Positions 6,801-14,238 of a stretch of DNA of 18,695 nt are shown here, one piece after another (position 1 is the first letter of the stretch; each line of letters starts with the position of its first letter). The notes under the pieces are model-generated. The model made no database searches, was not told the origin of the DNA, and was given only the letters and a program-made list of their open reading frames with translations. A program made the position numbers and the translations under genes. The DNA comes from CAVYYW01 sp963772845 (lineage in GTDB: Bacteria > Bacillota > Bacilli > Bacillales > Sporolactobacillaceae): positions 1 through 18,695 of the forward strand of contig CAVYYW010000032.1 of assembly GCA_963772845.1 (NCBI GenBank), read 5' to 3'.

Positions 6801-7607
6801 ATGCATCCGGAAAAAATTTCATTATTACTTGAAAAGGTAAGGGAAGAAGCACCTTTAGTCCACAATATAACCAATGTCGTCGTTACAAATTTCACAGCTA
6901 ATGGTTTGCTGTCATTAGGCGCTTCACCAGTCATGTCTTTTGCAAAAGAAGAAGCGGCAGATATGGCAAAGATTGCGAATGCTTTGGTGCTCAATATCGG
7001 CACTTTAACAAAAGATACAGTAGAAAGCATGATCTTGGCAGGAAAATCGGCCAACGAGCAGGGAGTGCCAGTGGTGTTTGATCCAGTAGGAGCGGGTGCG
7101 ACCCCATTTCGGAGTGATACAGCACAAAAAATAGTTAAAGAAGTAAATGTTTCGATGATTCGAGGGAATGCAGCGGAGATCGCCAATTTAACCGGAGAAT
7201 CAGGGAACATCAGGGGTGTTGATGCAGGGCATCACAACGGTGATATCATTTCGTTGGCCAAATCGGCAGCCACGAAGCTTGGGACAATAATTGTGATGAC
7301 AGGAAAGAACGATATTATAACGGATGGTAACGTGACCTATAGTGTCCACAACGGCCATGAAATGCAAACTAAGGTTACTGGTACAGGCTGCCTTCTCACC
7401 TCTGTGATCGGAGCGTTCGCCGGAGTGCATCCTGTTCTGAGAGAAGCAGCGTTAGCGGCTGTTGTGACTTATAATGTTGCAGCAGAAAAAGCCTTCCTGA
7501 TTACAGGTGAAAATGGTCCGGGAAGCTTCCAAACTGAATTTTTAAACCAGCTCAACAGAATTTCAAAGTCTGATTTACAGCAACGTGCGGACTTTGAGCT
7601 TTATTAA
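6801..7607 (+). CDS. thiM: ThiM: hydroxyethylthiazole kinase
   Basis: Predicted 268-residue cytosolic kinase that phosphorylates 4-methyl-5-(2-hydroxyethyl)thiazole with ATP, a salvage step of thiamine synthesis. Family marks, numbered from the 6801 start: VHNITNVVVTNFTAN (20-34), GASPVMSFAKEEAADM (40-55), VVFDPVGAGATPFR (91-104) and the anion-hole motif TGTGCLLTSV with Cys197. Two ATGs are possible, 6795 and 6801. AGGGGG (6787-6792) is eight bases from 6801 but only two from 6795, so the later one is preferred. The gene is first in the riboswitch-controlled operon, with an 18-base gap to thiD. Confidence 0.95.
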   Translation: MHPEKISLLLEKVREEAPLVHNITNVVVTNFTANGLLSLGASPVMSFAKEEAADMAKIANALVLNIGTLTKDTVESMILAGKSANEQGVPVVFDPVGAGATPFRSDTAQKIVKEVNVSMIRGNAAEIANLTGESGNIRGVDAGHHNGDIISLAKSAATKLGTIIVMTGKNDIITDGNVTYSVHNGHEMQTKVTGTGCLLTSVIGAFAGVHPVLREAALAAVVTYNVAAEKAFLITGENGPGSFQTEFLNQLNRISKSDLQQRADFELY

Positions 7608-7625
7608 AAGGGGGAAACCAGAGTT

Positions 7626-8436
7626 ATGAAAAAAGCACTTACGATTGCAGGATCTGATAGCGGAGGCGGAGCCGGAATTCAAGCAGATATAAAAACGTTT
7701 CAAGAGTTGAATGTCTTCGGAACCTCCGCCATTACTGCTGTCACCGCACAAAATACGCTTGGTGTTCAGGGGATTTATCCGATGACCGTTGAGGCTGTTG
7801 AAAAGCAGATCCAATCCATTGCTGATGATATCCCACCAGACGCGGTTAAGACGGGCATGCTTTTCAGCGCTGAAATTATCAGCGCCGTCGCGAAATTGAT
7901 CAGAAAAAACGGCTGGGATAAAGTTGTTATTGATCCAGTAATGATTGCAAAGGGTGGCGCTTCATTACTTCAGCGGGAATGCCATCCAGGCATTAAAGCT
8001 GGATCTTTTGCCTCTTTCTTTTGTGATGACCCCAAATATCCCAGAAGCCGAGCAGATTGTGGATATGTCGATCAGAACCTCTTACGATAAAAGAGAAGCA
8101 TCAAAACGCTTAAGTGAATTCGGATGCAAGTATGTTCTTTTAAAAGGCGGACACGATACAGAAACGAATCAGGTTGAGGATCTTCTGTACGACGGTAGAG
8201 ATTTTTATGCATTATCTGATGTCAGAATACAAACGAAAAACACACATGGAACAGGCTGTACTTTTTCAGCAGCTATTGCAGCTGAATTGGCTAAAGGAGA
8301 AACAATGATAAAGGCTTTTGATACCGCAAAAGTCTTTATACAGAATGCCATTGCACATCAGCAAAACATTGGACATGGGCACGGGCCGCTGAATCATGGC
8401 GCATATAGACGAATTCAGAATGGAGGAATGGGATGA
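7626..8436 (+). pseudogene. thiD: ThiD: HMP/HMP-P kinase, interrupted by a one-base frameshift
   Basis: The intact enzyme phosphorylates hydroxymethylpyrimidine and then its monophosphate, giving HMP-PP for ThiE. The first frame (7626-8090) gives the family start, MKKALTIAGSDSGGGAGIQA, then GTSAITAVTAQNT and VVIDPVMIAKGGASLLQRE, then becomes meaningless. The +1 frame resumes with AIQALKLDLLPLSFVMTPNIP, KYVLLKGGHDTE and the NTHGTGCTFSAAIAAELA anion hole to a TGA at 8434-8436. Removing the T at 7980 joins them as CAG-CGG-GAA-GCC-ATC and gives 269 residues, the normal family length. As written, the product lacks its ATP-binding and anion-hole half. No long homopolymer lies at the site. GGGGG (7610-7614) serves the start; the stop overlaps the thiE ATG. 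It is a true pseudogene or a sequence error. Confidence 0.9.
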
Positions 8437-9101
8437 TGAGAATACATGCAGAGAGGATTCGCGAGCTGTTAAAGGTTTACTTTATTATGGGAAGCCCAAA
8501 TTGCAAAGTGGACCCATCATCCATATTGAAGGCTGCCATTGAAGGTGGTATAACGTTATTTCAATATCGTGAAAAAGGCTCTCTTGCTCTGTCTGGCAAA
8601 GACAAATATAAACTAGCAAAATCTCTCCAGGATATTTGTATGTCATCGAGCATTCCGTTTGTCGTTAATGATGATATAGAGTTAGCCCTTTCATTGAATG
8701 CCGATGGCGTCCATATTGGTCAAGAAGACGAATCAGCTGAAACTGTGCGCAGAAAAATTGGAGATAAAATTCTAGGTGTCTCTGTTCATACGATCGATGA
8801 GGCTAAACGCGCTATAAATCATGGGGCGGACTATTTAGGAATCGGTCCGATTTACCCGACAGATACGAAACCGGATGCGAAAAAACCGCGTGGCTTTATT
8901 TTAATCCAGCAGTTAAAGGACTCCGGTATTGATATTCCAATTGTTGGAATCGGGGGTATTAATGAAGTAAATGCCAGTTCTGTAGCCGCCGCTGGTGCTG
9001 ACGGTGTATCCGTCATATCAGCGATCAGCCAATCGAATACGCCGCAAGCATCTGCTTCATCTTTAAAAAAATCAGTTGAAAATGGGTTAACAATCTATTA
9101 A
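8433..9101 (+). CDS. thiE: ThiE: thiamine-phosphate synthase
   Basis: Predicted 222-residue TIM-barrel enzyme that joins HMP-PP and hydroxyethylthiazole phosphate to make thiamine phosphate. Visible motifs are QYREK (44-48), FVVNDDIELALSLNADGVHIGQED (about 75-98), LGIGPIYPTDTKPDA for the phosphate/thiazole site, and VGIGGI near the C-terminal phosphate-binding loop. The ATG overlaps the thiD stop (ATGA), with GGAGG (8422-8426) six bases before. A second ATG follows immediately, with nine-base spacing, so the exact start may be either. It is the last gene of the riboswitch operon and unites the products of its two upstream neighbours. Confidence 0.95.
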   Translation: MMRIHAERIRELLKVYFIMGSPNCKVDPSSILKAAIEGGITLFQYREKGSLALSGKDKYKLAKSLQDICMSSSIPFVVNDDIELALSLNADGVHIGQEDESAETVRRKIGDKILGVSVHTIDEAKRAINHGADYLGIGPIYPTDTKPDAKKPRGFILIQQLKDSGIDIPIVGIGGINEVNASSVAAAGADGVSVISAISQSNTPQASASSLKKSVENGLTIY

Positions 9102-9155
9102 AGCGATTTAAAAGTTAAGCGTCCTCAAATGATGCTTATAGAGTATTCAGGATAA

Positions 9156-9187
9156 AGACTTGGAGAATGATCCAGGTCTCTTTTTTT
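9156..9187 (+). terminator. Intrinsic terminator of the thiamine operon
   Basis: AGACTTGGA (9156-9164) pairs with TCCAGGTCT (9171-9179) with one G-U wobble and a six-base loop, followed by C and seven T residues (9181-9187). It lies 55 bases after the thiE stop. Confidence 0.85.
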
Positions 9188-9301
9188 GTCAATTTAATTC
9201 CTAAAACGAATACGAGCAATCGAGAATGAAAGAACCCATTTACCAATATAAATAACAATGCTACAGGTTTATATTGAGGGCTAGAAACTGGAGGGAATGC
9301 C

Positions 9302-10225
9302 ATGGCCATCTTACCACCTATTTTGCAGCCTGGAGATACGATTGGGATTGTAACTTTAGGGAGCCCGTTGTCTGCAGCCATAATAGATGCGCGTATTAAT
9401 ACACTGAAAAGTCTTGGGTTTAATATAGTGATGGGCAACTATGTGTACTCACAAAACGGGTTTCTTGCAGGTACAGCTCAGGAGCGCGCTTCTGATTTAA
9501 TGAGCATGTTTAAAAACCCAGCCGTTAAAATGATCCTTCCCACTAGAGGAGGTGTCGGCGTAGCTGGAATTCTTGAATATCTTGATTTTGAAGTGATCAC
9601 GAAAAACCCAAAAATTATCAGCGGGTATAGCGATATTACTGTTTTATTAAACTGTCTGTACGAATATGCGAATTTAATGACGTTCCACAGCCTTTTACTT
9701 ATTGACTTTACGATGGAAACGCCTGCCTACAATTTCGATCAATTTTTTTCCTTGACCTCCACAATAGCAGCAACCCGTCCCATACTTAATCCACCTGGCT
9801 TGCCGCTATCAAGTAGAATACCCGGCAATGTTACTGGCAGAATAGTAGGCGGTAATCTTACCTCTTTTATTGGTACACTTGGTACGCCATTTGAGATCGA
9901 TACAGCCGGAAAAATCCTTTTTTTAGAGGACGTTCACGAACCCATTAATACCATCTATCGGTATATGACTCAATTGAAAATGGCAGGTAAATTTAAGGAT
10001 TGCGCAGGAATTATTATTGGCGAATGTACTGCGTGTCCGATTGCTTATGGAAAAACGTATAAGGATCTCATTAATGATTTATTCGTACCGCTTGGCAAAC
10101 CGCTTATGACAGGTCTTGCGACGGGACACGGTACCTACAAAGCGGCCATCCCTATTGGAGCCAGAACAAATTTAAATACAATCACCAATACTCTAACGAT
10201 CCTTGAGCCTACAGTATTTATATAG
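9302..10225 (+). CDS. LD-carboxypeptidase, peptidase family S66 (LdcA/MccF type)
   Basis: Predicted 307-residue serine peptidase with the S66 Ser-Glu-His triad visible: Ser110 in SGYSDIT (107-113), Glu209 in FLEDVHEP (207-214) and His276 in TGHGTYKAAIPIG. Family members cleave the L,D bond of murein tetrapeptides during cell-wall recycling, or detoxify peptide-nucleotide antibiotics such as microcin C (MccF). The TRGGVGVAG loop (81-89) has Val where many members have an aromatic residue. No signal peptide is seen, so it is probably cytosolic. GGAGGG (9290-9295) is six bases before the ATG. It stands alone between a terminator and the next promoter. B. subtilis homologues are YkfA and YocD; which is closer cannot be said. 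Confidence 0.88.
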   Translation: MAILPPILQPGDTIGIVTLGSPLSAAIIDARINTLKSLGFNIVMGNYVYSQNGFLAGTAQERASDLMSMFKNPAVKMILPTRGGVGVAGILEYLDFEVITKNPKIISGYSDITVLLNCLYEYANLMTFHSLLLIDFTMETPAYNFDQFFSLTSTIAATRPILNPPGLPLSSRIPGNVTGRIVGGNLTSFIGTLGTPFEIDTAGKILFLEDVHEPINTIYRYMTQLKMAGKFKDCAGIIIGECTACPIAYGKTYKDLINDLFVPLGKPLMTGLATGHGTYKAAIPIGARTNLNTITNTLTILEPTVFI

Positions 10226-10243
10226 AAGTACCTTCTGCTAATA

Positions 10244-10266
10244 GGGTGCTCAATTTAGGGGCACCC
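10244..10266 (+). terminator. Weak hairpin after the LD-carboxypeptidase gene
   Basis: GGGTGC (10244-10249) and GCACCC (10261-10266) can pair across an 11-base loop. There is no T-run after it, so termination would be inefficient or factor-dependent. It is the only candidate between the S66 gene and the promoter at 10277. Confidence 0.3.
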
Positions 10267-10276
10267 AACGTTACAT

Positions 10277-10304
10277 TTGAAAAAAATATTAAGAATTATA
10301 CAAT
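10277..10304 (+). promoter_or_regulatory. Sigma-A-like promoter of the CoA-transferase operon
   Basis: TTGAAA (10277-10282) and TACAAT (10299-10304) each match consensus at five of six positions, with a 16-base spacer. It leaves an untranslated leader of about 170 bases before the first gene, long enough to hold regulation. Confidence 0.6.
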
Positions 10305-10484
10305 CTTCGAATCTATTTTCCATGTATCATACATAGCTTTTAAAGAAACCTTTTTTATATGGTAAATGATGTGAGGTTTGCGGACAAGGTCCTATACCTT
10401 TAGAAGGCATGGCTTTTTATGAACATGCAGACGCGTTTTCGGATATGAGAACCTGGGACAAGTTTTCTACTCGGAGGTATACAA
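10305..10484 (+). other. Long leader of the CoA-transferase operon with possible RBS-masking helix
   Basis: The leader contains TATACCTTT (10393-10401), which can pair with GGAGGTATA (10473-10481) as seven Watson-Crick and two G-U pairs. This would cover the whole ribosome binding site of the subunit A gene, with a loop of about 70 bases. A small perfect hairpin, GGAC-AAG-GTCC (10382-10392), sits just before the first arm. No known riboswitch class is recognised and there is no terminator in it. The pairing could be accidental. Confidence 0.25.
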
Positions 10485-11195
10485 ATGAAGAAACCGGTTG
10501 TCTCTATTAAAGAAAAAACGCCAGAACAAGCTATTAACATGATTGAAGATGGTGACATGCTTATGGTTGGCGGTTTTGGGATATGCGGTACGCCTTTTAC
10601 GTTAATTGATGCAATTTCACAGCAATCAAGGGCCAGACATTTAACCGTAATTAGCAATAATTTGGGAGAACCAGGGAAAGGACTGGGGAAACTTCTTCAT
10701 TCTGGGCACTTAAAAAAAGCGATCGGTTCTTACTTTACCTCGAACCGGGATGCTGTGAAGGCATGGAAGAACGGAAACTTAGAAATTGAGTTGATCCCTC
10801 AAGGGACACTTGCTGAAGCAGTACGGGCAGGGGGAGCAGGCATCGCAGGATTTTATATTAAAACCGGTGTCGGGACTAAACTTGCGATCGGAAAAGAAGA
10901 AAAAGTGTTTAACGGTGAAAGGCATATTTTAATTGAAAGCCTATCGGCCAGAGCAGCTCTCATCAAAGCCTGGAAAGCGGATACGCTTGGCAATCTCATT
11001 TACTCGAAATCAGCCCGAAACTTTAATCCAATGATGGCAACCGCAGCGGAAGTGGTTATTGCAGAGGTTGATGAAATTGTTGCTGCAGGTGAACTTGATC
11101 CTGAACGAATTGTAACCCCGCATAATTACGTTGATGTCCTAGTAGAGAGCAGATATGAAAAGTCGGGTGGAAGATATGTCGAAAAATCACAATGA
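10485..11195 (+). CDS. 3-oxoacid/acetate CoA-transferase, subunit A (ScoA/AtoD-like)
   Basis: Predicted 236-residue alpha subunit of a class I CoA-transferase, which moves CoA from a donor such as succinyl-CoA or acetyl-CoA to a carboxylic acid. Marks of the family are EDGDMLMVGGFGICGTP (21-37), the VISNNLGEPG and ELIPQGTLAEAVRAGGAGIAGF blocks, and TLGNLIYSKSARNFNP near the C-terminal end. Both ScoA (succinyl-CoA:acetoacetate) and AtoD (acetate:acetoacetate) share these, so the substrate is left open. GGAGG (10473-10477) is seven bases before the ATG. It is first in a six-gene run and overlaps the subunit B gene by 20 bases, as expected for an obligate heteromer. Confidence 0.92.
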   Translation: MKKPVVSIKEKTPEQAINMIEDGDMLMVGGFGICGTPFTLIDAISQQSRARHLTVISNNLGEPGKGLGKLLHSGHLKKAIGSYFTSNRDAVKAWKNGNLEIELIPQGTLAEAVRAGGAGIAGFYIKTGVGTKLAIGKEEKVFNGERHILIESLSARAALIKAWKADTLGNLIYSKSARNFNPMMATAAEVVIAEVDEIVAAGELDPERIVTPHNYVDVLVESRYEKSGGRYVEKSQ

Positions 11196-11844
11196 CTATA
11201 AACTCAGGATAGCTAGGCGGATCGCAAGAGAACTTACCGGCGGGATGGTGGTTAATCTTGGCGTTGGTATTCCTACGCTGATTCCATATTTTCTAACCTC
11301 CCAGCAGGACGTTTATTTGCAATCGGAAAACGGGATGCTTGGAATGGGGCTTGAACCAGAACCCGAACAGCTCGATATGGATTGCATCAGTGCCAGTAAA
11401 CATCCGGTCACTTTGAATCCCGGTGCGTCCATTTTTTCCAGTTCTGATTCCTTTGTAATGATACGAGGAGGGCATATTGATGTGGCGGTTTTAGGAGCCT
11501 TACAAGTCAGTGAGAAAGGTGAAATAGCGAATTGGTCTGTGCCTGGACAAGACATTCTTGGTGTGGGGGGAGCGATGGACCTTGTGCCCGGCGCGAAGAA
11601 AATTATTCTTGCCATGACACATACCGCTAAAGACGGAACGCCTAAACTGGTGAAATCGCTAACTTACCCAAGCAGCGGCTTACGGACGGCAGAACTCATT
11701 GTCACGGAAAAAGGGGTTTTCTCGTTTCATAAAGGGGTCTTGTTGTTAAAGGAAATAGCTGAAGATACGACTTTAGAAGAAATAAGAGCTGAAACACTTG
11801 CAGAATTTCATATTTCCGACACCCTAAAACCCATGGCGTTGTAA
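11176..11844 (+). CDS. 3-oxoacid/acetate CoA-transferase, subunit B (ScoB/AtoA-like)
   Basis: Predicted 222-residue beta subunit. The catalytic glutamate, which forms the glutamyl-CoA intermediate in class I CoA-transferases, is Glu51 in the motif QSENGMLGMG (49-58). Other blocks are VVNLGVGIPTLIPYF, the RGGHIDVAVLGALQVSEKG strand and the VGGAMDLVPGAKKII segment. An earlier ATG at 11155 is in frame, but GGTGGAAG lies just before the ATG at 11176 and the resulting length fits the family better. It overlaps the end of the subunit A gene by 20 bases and is followed after 11 bases by the acyl-CoA dehydrogenase gene, with AAGGAGG between them. Confidence 0.92.
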   Translation: MSKNHNDYKLRIARRIARELTGGMVVNLGVGIPTLIPYFLTSQQDVYLQSENGMLGMGLEPEPEQLDMDCISASKHPVTLNPGASIFSSSDSFVMIRGGHIDVAVLGALQVSEKGEIANWSVPGQDILGVGGAMDLVPGAKKIILAMTHTAKDGTPKLVKSLTYPSSGLRTAELIVTEKGVFSFHKGVLLLKEIAEDTTLEEIRAETLAEFHISDTLKPMAL

Positions 11845-11855
11845 GGAGGATAAAC

Positions 11856-13007
11856 ATGGACTTTCAATTTACGGAAGACATTGATCTCATGCGAAAAGCA
11901 GTCAGAGATTTCGTTCAAGATAAGGTAGAAGCCGTTGCTATGGAAATTGAAGACAACGATGAGATCCCGAATCGTATCATTCAATTGTCAAAGGCGATCG
12001 GTTTATTTGGATTAGGCATTCCTGAACAGTACGGTGGACTTGGTCTTGATATGGTTGGTAAATGCGCCATCTATGAAGAATTAGGAAAAACACATAACGG
12101 CTACACCACGCTAATCGGCGCCCATACTGGAATTGGATCTGTCGGCATTGTTGAACTAGGCACGGAGATTCAAAAAAAGAAATACTTGCCGAAAATGGCA
12201 AGCGGGGAATGGATCGGTGCATTTGCATTAACAGAGCCCGGAGCGGGATCGAATGCAGCCAATTTAAAAACCACAGCAAAAAAAGTAGGCGACCGGTTTA
12301 TAATTAATGGCTCAAAACATTACATTACGAATGCTGTGTGCGGAAATATCTTTACTGTTATGGCTGTAACCGATTCTTCAAAAGGGGCAAAAGGAATTAC
12401 CTCTTTTATTGTCGAGAAGGATTTTCCGGGTTTTCAACTGGGCACGGTTGAGCGAAAAATGGGCTTGCGGGGTTCCCATTCAGCAGAATTGTTTTTTGAA
12501 GATATGGAGGTTCCTGTAGAAAATGTATTGGGTGAAGTGGGAAAAGGCTATGTCAATGCGTTGAAAATTCTTGCAAATGGACGGGCTGGCCTCGCCGCCA
12601 GAAATCTCGGATCCTGTGAAAAATTGCTGGAAATGAGTCTGGATTATGCTATGAAAAGAGAGCAGTTTGGCAAGACAATATTTGAACAACAAGCTGTCCA
12701 GCACATGCTAGCAGATATGGCTGCAGAAATTGAAGTCCTTCGTTCAATCACGTATCGCGTCGCCTGGATGAGTGATCAAAACATGCGGGTTGTCAAAGAA
12801 GCCGCTATTGCTAAACTTTACGGCTCAGAGGTTTACAACCGTATCGCTGATCTTGCAGTCCAGATCCATGGAGGCATTGGCTATATGAAGGATTACCCGA
12901 TTGAGCGGTTTTACCGCGATGCCCGGATTACAAAAATTTATGAAGGAACAAGCCAAATTCAAAAAAATATCATTTCTAGTGAGCTGAAAAGAGAACACTT
13001 TCAATAA
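11856..13007 (+). CDS. Acyl-CoA dehydrogenase (FAD-dependent)
   Basis: Predicted 383-residue flavoenzyme that introduces the alpha,beta double bond in an acyl-CoA and passes electrons to electron-transfer flavoprotein. The signature FALTEPGAGSN (123-133) and the C-terminal block AVQIHGGIGYMKDYPIERFYRDARI are clear. The catalytic base is Glu363 in KIYEGTSQIQ, the position used by short- and medium-chain members (not the isovaleryl/long-chain position). Length is typical of short-chain and MmgC-like enzymes. The start ATG has AAGGAGG 7 bases or so upstream. Position between CoA-transferase and thiolase genes indicates a role in a beta-oxidation-type pathway for the acid activated by the transferase. 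Chain length and branching are not readable from sequence. Confidence 0.93.
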   Translation: MDFQFTEDIDLMRKAVRDFVQDKVEAVAMEIEDNDEIPNRIIQLSKAIGLFGLGIPEQYGGLGLDMVGKCAIYEELGKTHNGYTTLIGAHTGIGSVGIVELGTEIQKKKYLPKMASGEWIGAFALTEPGAGSNAANLKTTAKKVGDRFIINGSKHYITNAVCGNIFTVMAVTDSSKGAKGITSFIVEKDFPGFQLGTVERKMGLRGSHSAELFFEDMEVPVENVLGEVGKGYVNALKILANGRAGLAARNLGSCEKLLEMSLDYAMKREQFGKTIFEQQAVQHMLADMAAEIEVLRSITYRVAWMSDQNMRVVKEAAIAKLYGSEVYNRIADLAVQIHGGIGYMKDYPIERFYRDARITKIYEGTSQIQKNIISSELKREHFQ

Positions 13008-13027
13008 TAAATCGTGAGGTGCTATAC

Positions 13028-14221
13028 GTGCAGCATGCTGTCATTATAGATGGGGTCAGAACGGCGATTGGCAGAATGGGTGGAACATTAAAAGATGTCG
13101 AAGCAGATACGTTGTCAGAACACGTGATAAAAGAAATTGTGAGAAGAACAGGTATTGAAGGTGAGGCAATTGATCAAATTGTGTGGGGACAAGCGAAGCA
13201 GAGTGCAGATCAGCCTAATTTGGCGAGGGTAGCGGCGTTAAAAGCCGGTTTGCCAGTTAGTTTGCCAGGTTATACGGTCCACCGGCAATGCGCATCAGGA
13301 CTGCAGGCAGTTCTTAATGCTGCACAGGAAATCATGTGTGGTCAGTGCAAGGTTGTTGTGGCTGGCGGTGCCGAAAGCATGAGTACAGCACCTTACTATT
13401 TGCGTGGAGCTCGCTACGGGTTCAAGGCAGGAAACGCTGAAATTCTAGATCCTAATACTGAAAGTCAACCTCGTGCTCAACCTATAGAGACTTACGGCAA
13501 CTTAACAATGGGGCTCACTGCAGAAAATTTAGCCGAAAAGTACCAACTCACACGTGACGAGCAGGACGAATATGCACTGTTAAGCCAGGAAAAAGCAGCA
13601 GCAGCAATCTCTGGAGGTCTTTTCAAAAAAGAAATTGTGCCCGTTTTGATTCAGGATAGACGCGAGACGATTTTATTTAATAAGGACGAACACCCAAGAG
13701 AAACGTCCCTAGAGAAGCTAGGTAAATTAAAGGCTGTGTTTAAAACCGGGGGAACAGTCACGGCTGGAAATGCTAGCGGGAGAAATGACGGGGCTTCTGC
13801 GATCCTGGTAATGTCTGAAGAAGAGTCTCGAAAACGAGGGATGAAACCGCATCTTAGAATTCTTTCTCAGGCTTCAGCTGGTGTATCGCCTGAAATTATG
13901 GGCATTGGTCCGGTTCCTGCAACGATAAAAGCCTTAAAGAGAGCGAATCTTACACTTAAGGACATTGATCTCATAGAATTAAATGAAGCGTTTTCTGCTC
14001 AAGCTCTGGCGGTCATAAGGGAATTAGGTATGAATCCCAAAAAAGTGAATGTGAACGGCGGGGCGATTGCACTTGGCCATCCAATTGGAGCAACAGGTGC
14101 CATTTTAATGACAAAGCTGATGCATGAGATGGAGAGAAGCGGCAAAAGGTACGGACTTGTTACGTTATGTATCGGCGGCGGGCAAGGACTGACAACGGTC
14201 GTTGAAAATCTAAGAGTTTGA
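13028..14221 (+). CDS. Thiolase (acetyl-CoA C-acyltransferase)
   Basis: Predicted 397-residue thiolase. Numbered from the GTG at 13028, the nucleophilic Cys88 is in VHRQCASGLQAV, His351 in GGAIALGHPIGATGA and the second catalytic Cys381 in TLCIGGGQG, all three signatures intact; NEAFSAQALAV (319-329) is also present. Degradative cleavage of a 3-ketoacyl-CoA and synthetic acetoacetyl-CoA formation are both possible; the neighbours favour cleavage. An in-frame GTG at 13019 exists, but TGAGGTG (13016-13021) serves the GTG at 13028. It follows the acyl-CoA dehydrogenase gene closely and precedes the hydroxyacid dehydrogenase gene by 17 bases. Confidence 0.93.
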   Translation: MQHAVIIDGVRTAIGRMGGTLKDVEADTLSEHVIKEIVRRTGIEGEAIDQIVWGQAKQSADQPNLARVAALKAGLPVSLPGYTVHRQCASGLQAVLNAAQEIMCGQCKVVVAGGAESMSTAPYYLRGARYGFKAGNAEILDPNTESQPRAQPIETYGNLTMGLTAENLAEKYQLTRDEQDEYALLSQEKAAAAISGGLFKKEIVPVLIQDRRETILFNKDEHPRETSLEKLGKLKAVFKTGGTVTAGNASGRNDGASAILVMSEEESRKRGMKPHLRILSQASAGVSPEIMGIGPVPATIKALKRANLTLKDIDLIELNEAFSAQALAVIRELGMNPKKVNVNGGAIALGHPIGATGAILMTKLMHEMERSGKRYGLVTLCIGGGQGLTTVVENLRV

Positions 14222-14238
14222 TAGGAAGGTGAATCAGA

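Noticed and set aside
6740..7210. 156-codon minus-strand open frame across the riboswitch terminator and thiM
   Set aside because: It is antisense to the clearly coding thiM, resembles no family, and its C-terminal part would read through the terminator hairpin. A shadow frame.
7945..8436. Separate gene in the second thiD frame starting at an internal TTG
   Set aside because: Its first residues (MQRVALHYF) have no counterpart in ThiD, there is no ribosome binding site, and the true ThiD sequence begins only after the frameshift point. It is the back half of thiD.
10328..10335. CATACATA in the CoA-transferase leader as a possible sporulation sigma-E -10 element
   Set aside because: No convincing -35 lies at the right distance, and a better sigma-A-like promoter is present just upstream.
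10409..10510. 33-codon ORF in the CoA-transferase leader overlapping the first gene
   Set aside because: Its only purine-rich stretch (AGAAGG) is one base from the ATG, too close to serve as a ribosome binding site, and the peptide has no features; probably chance.
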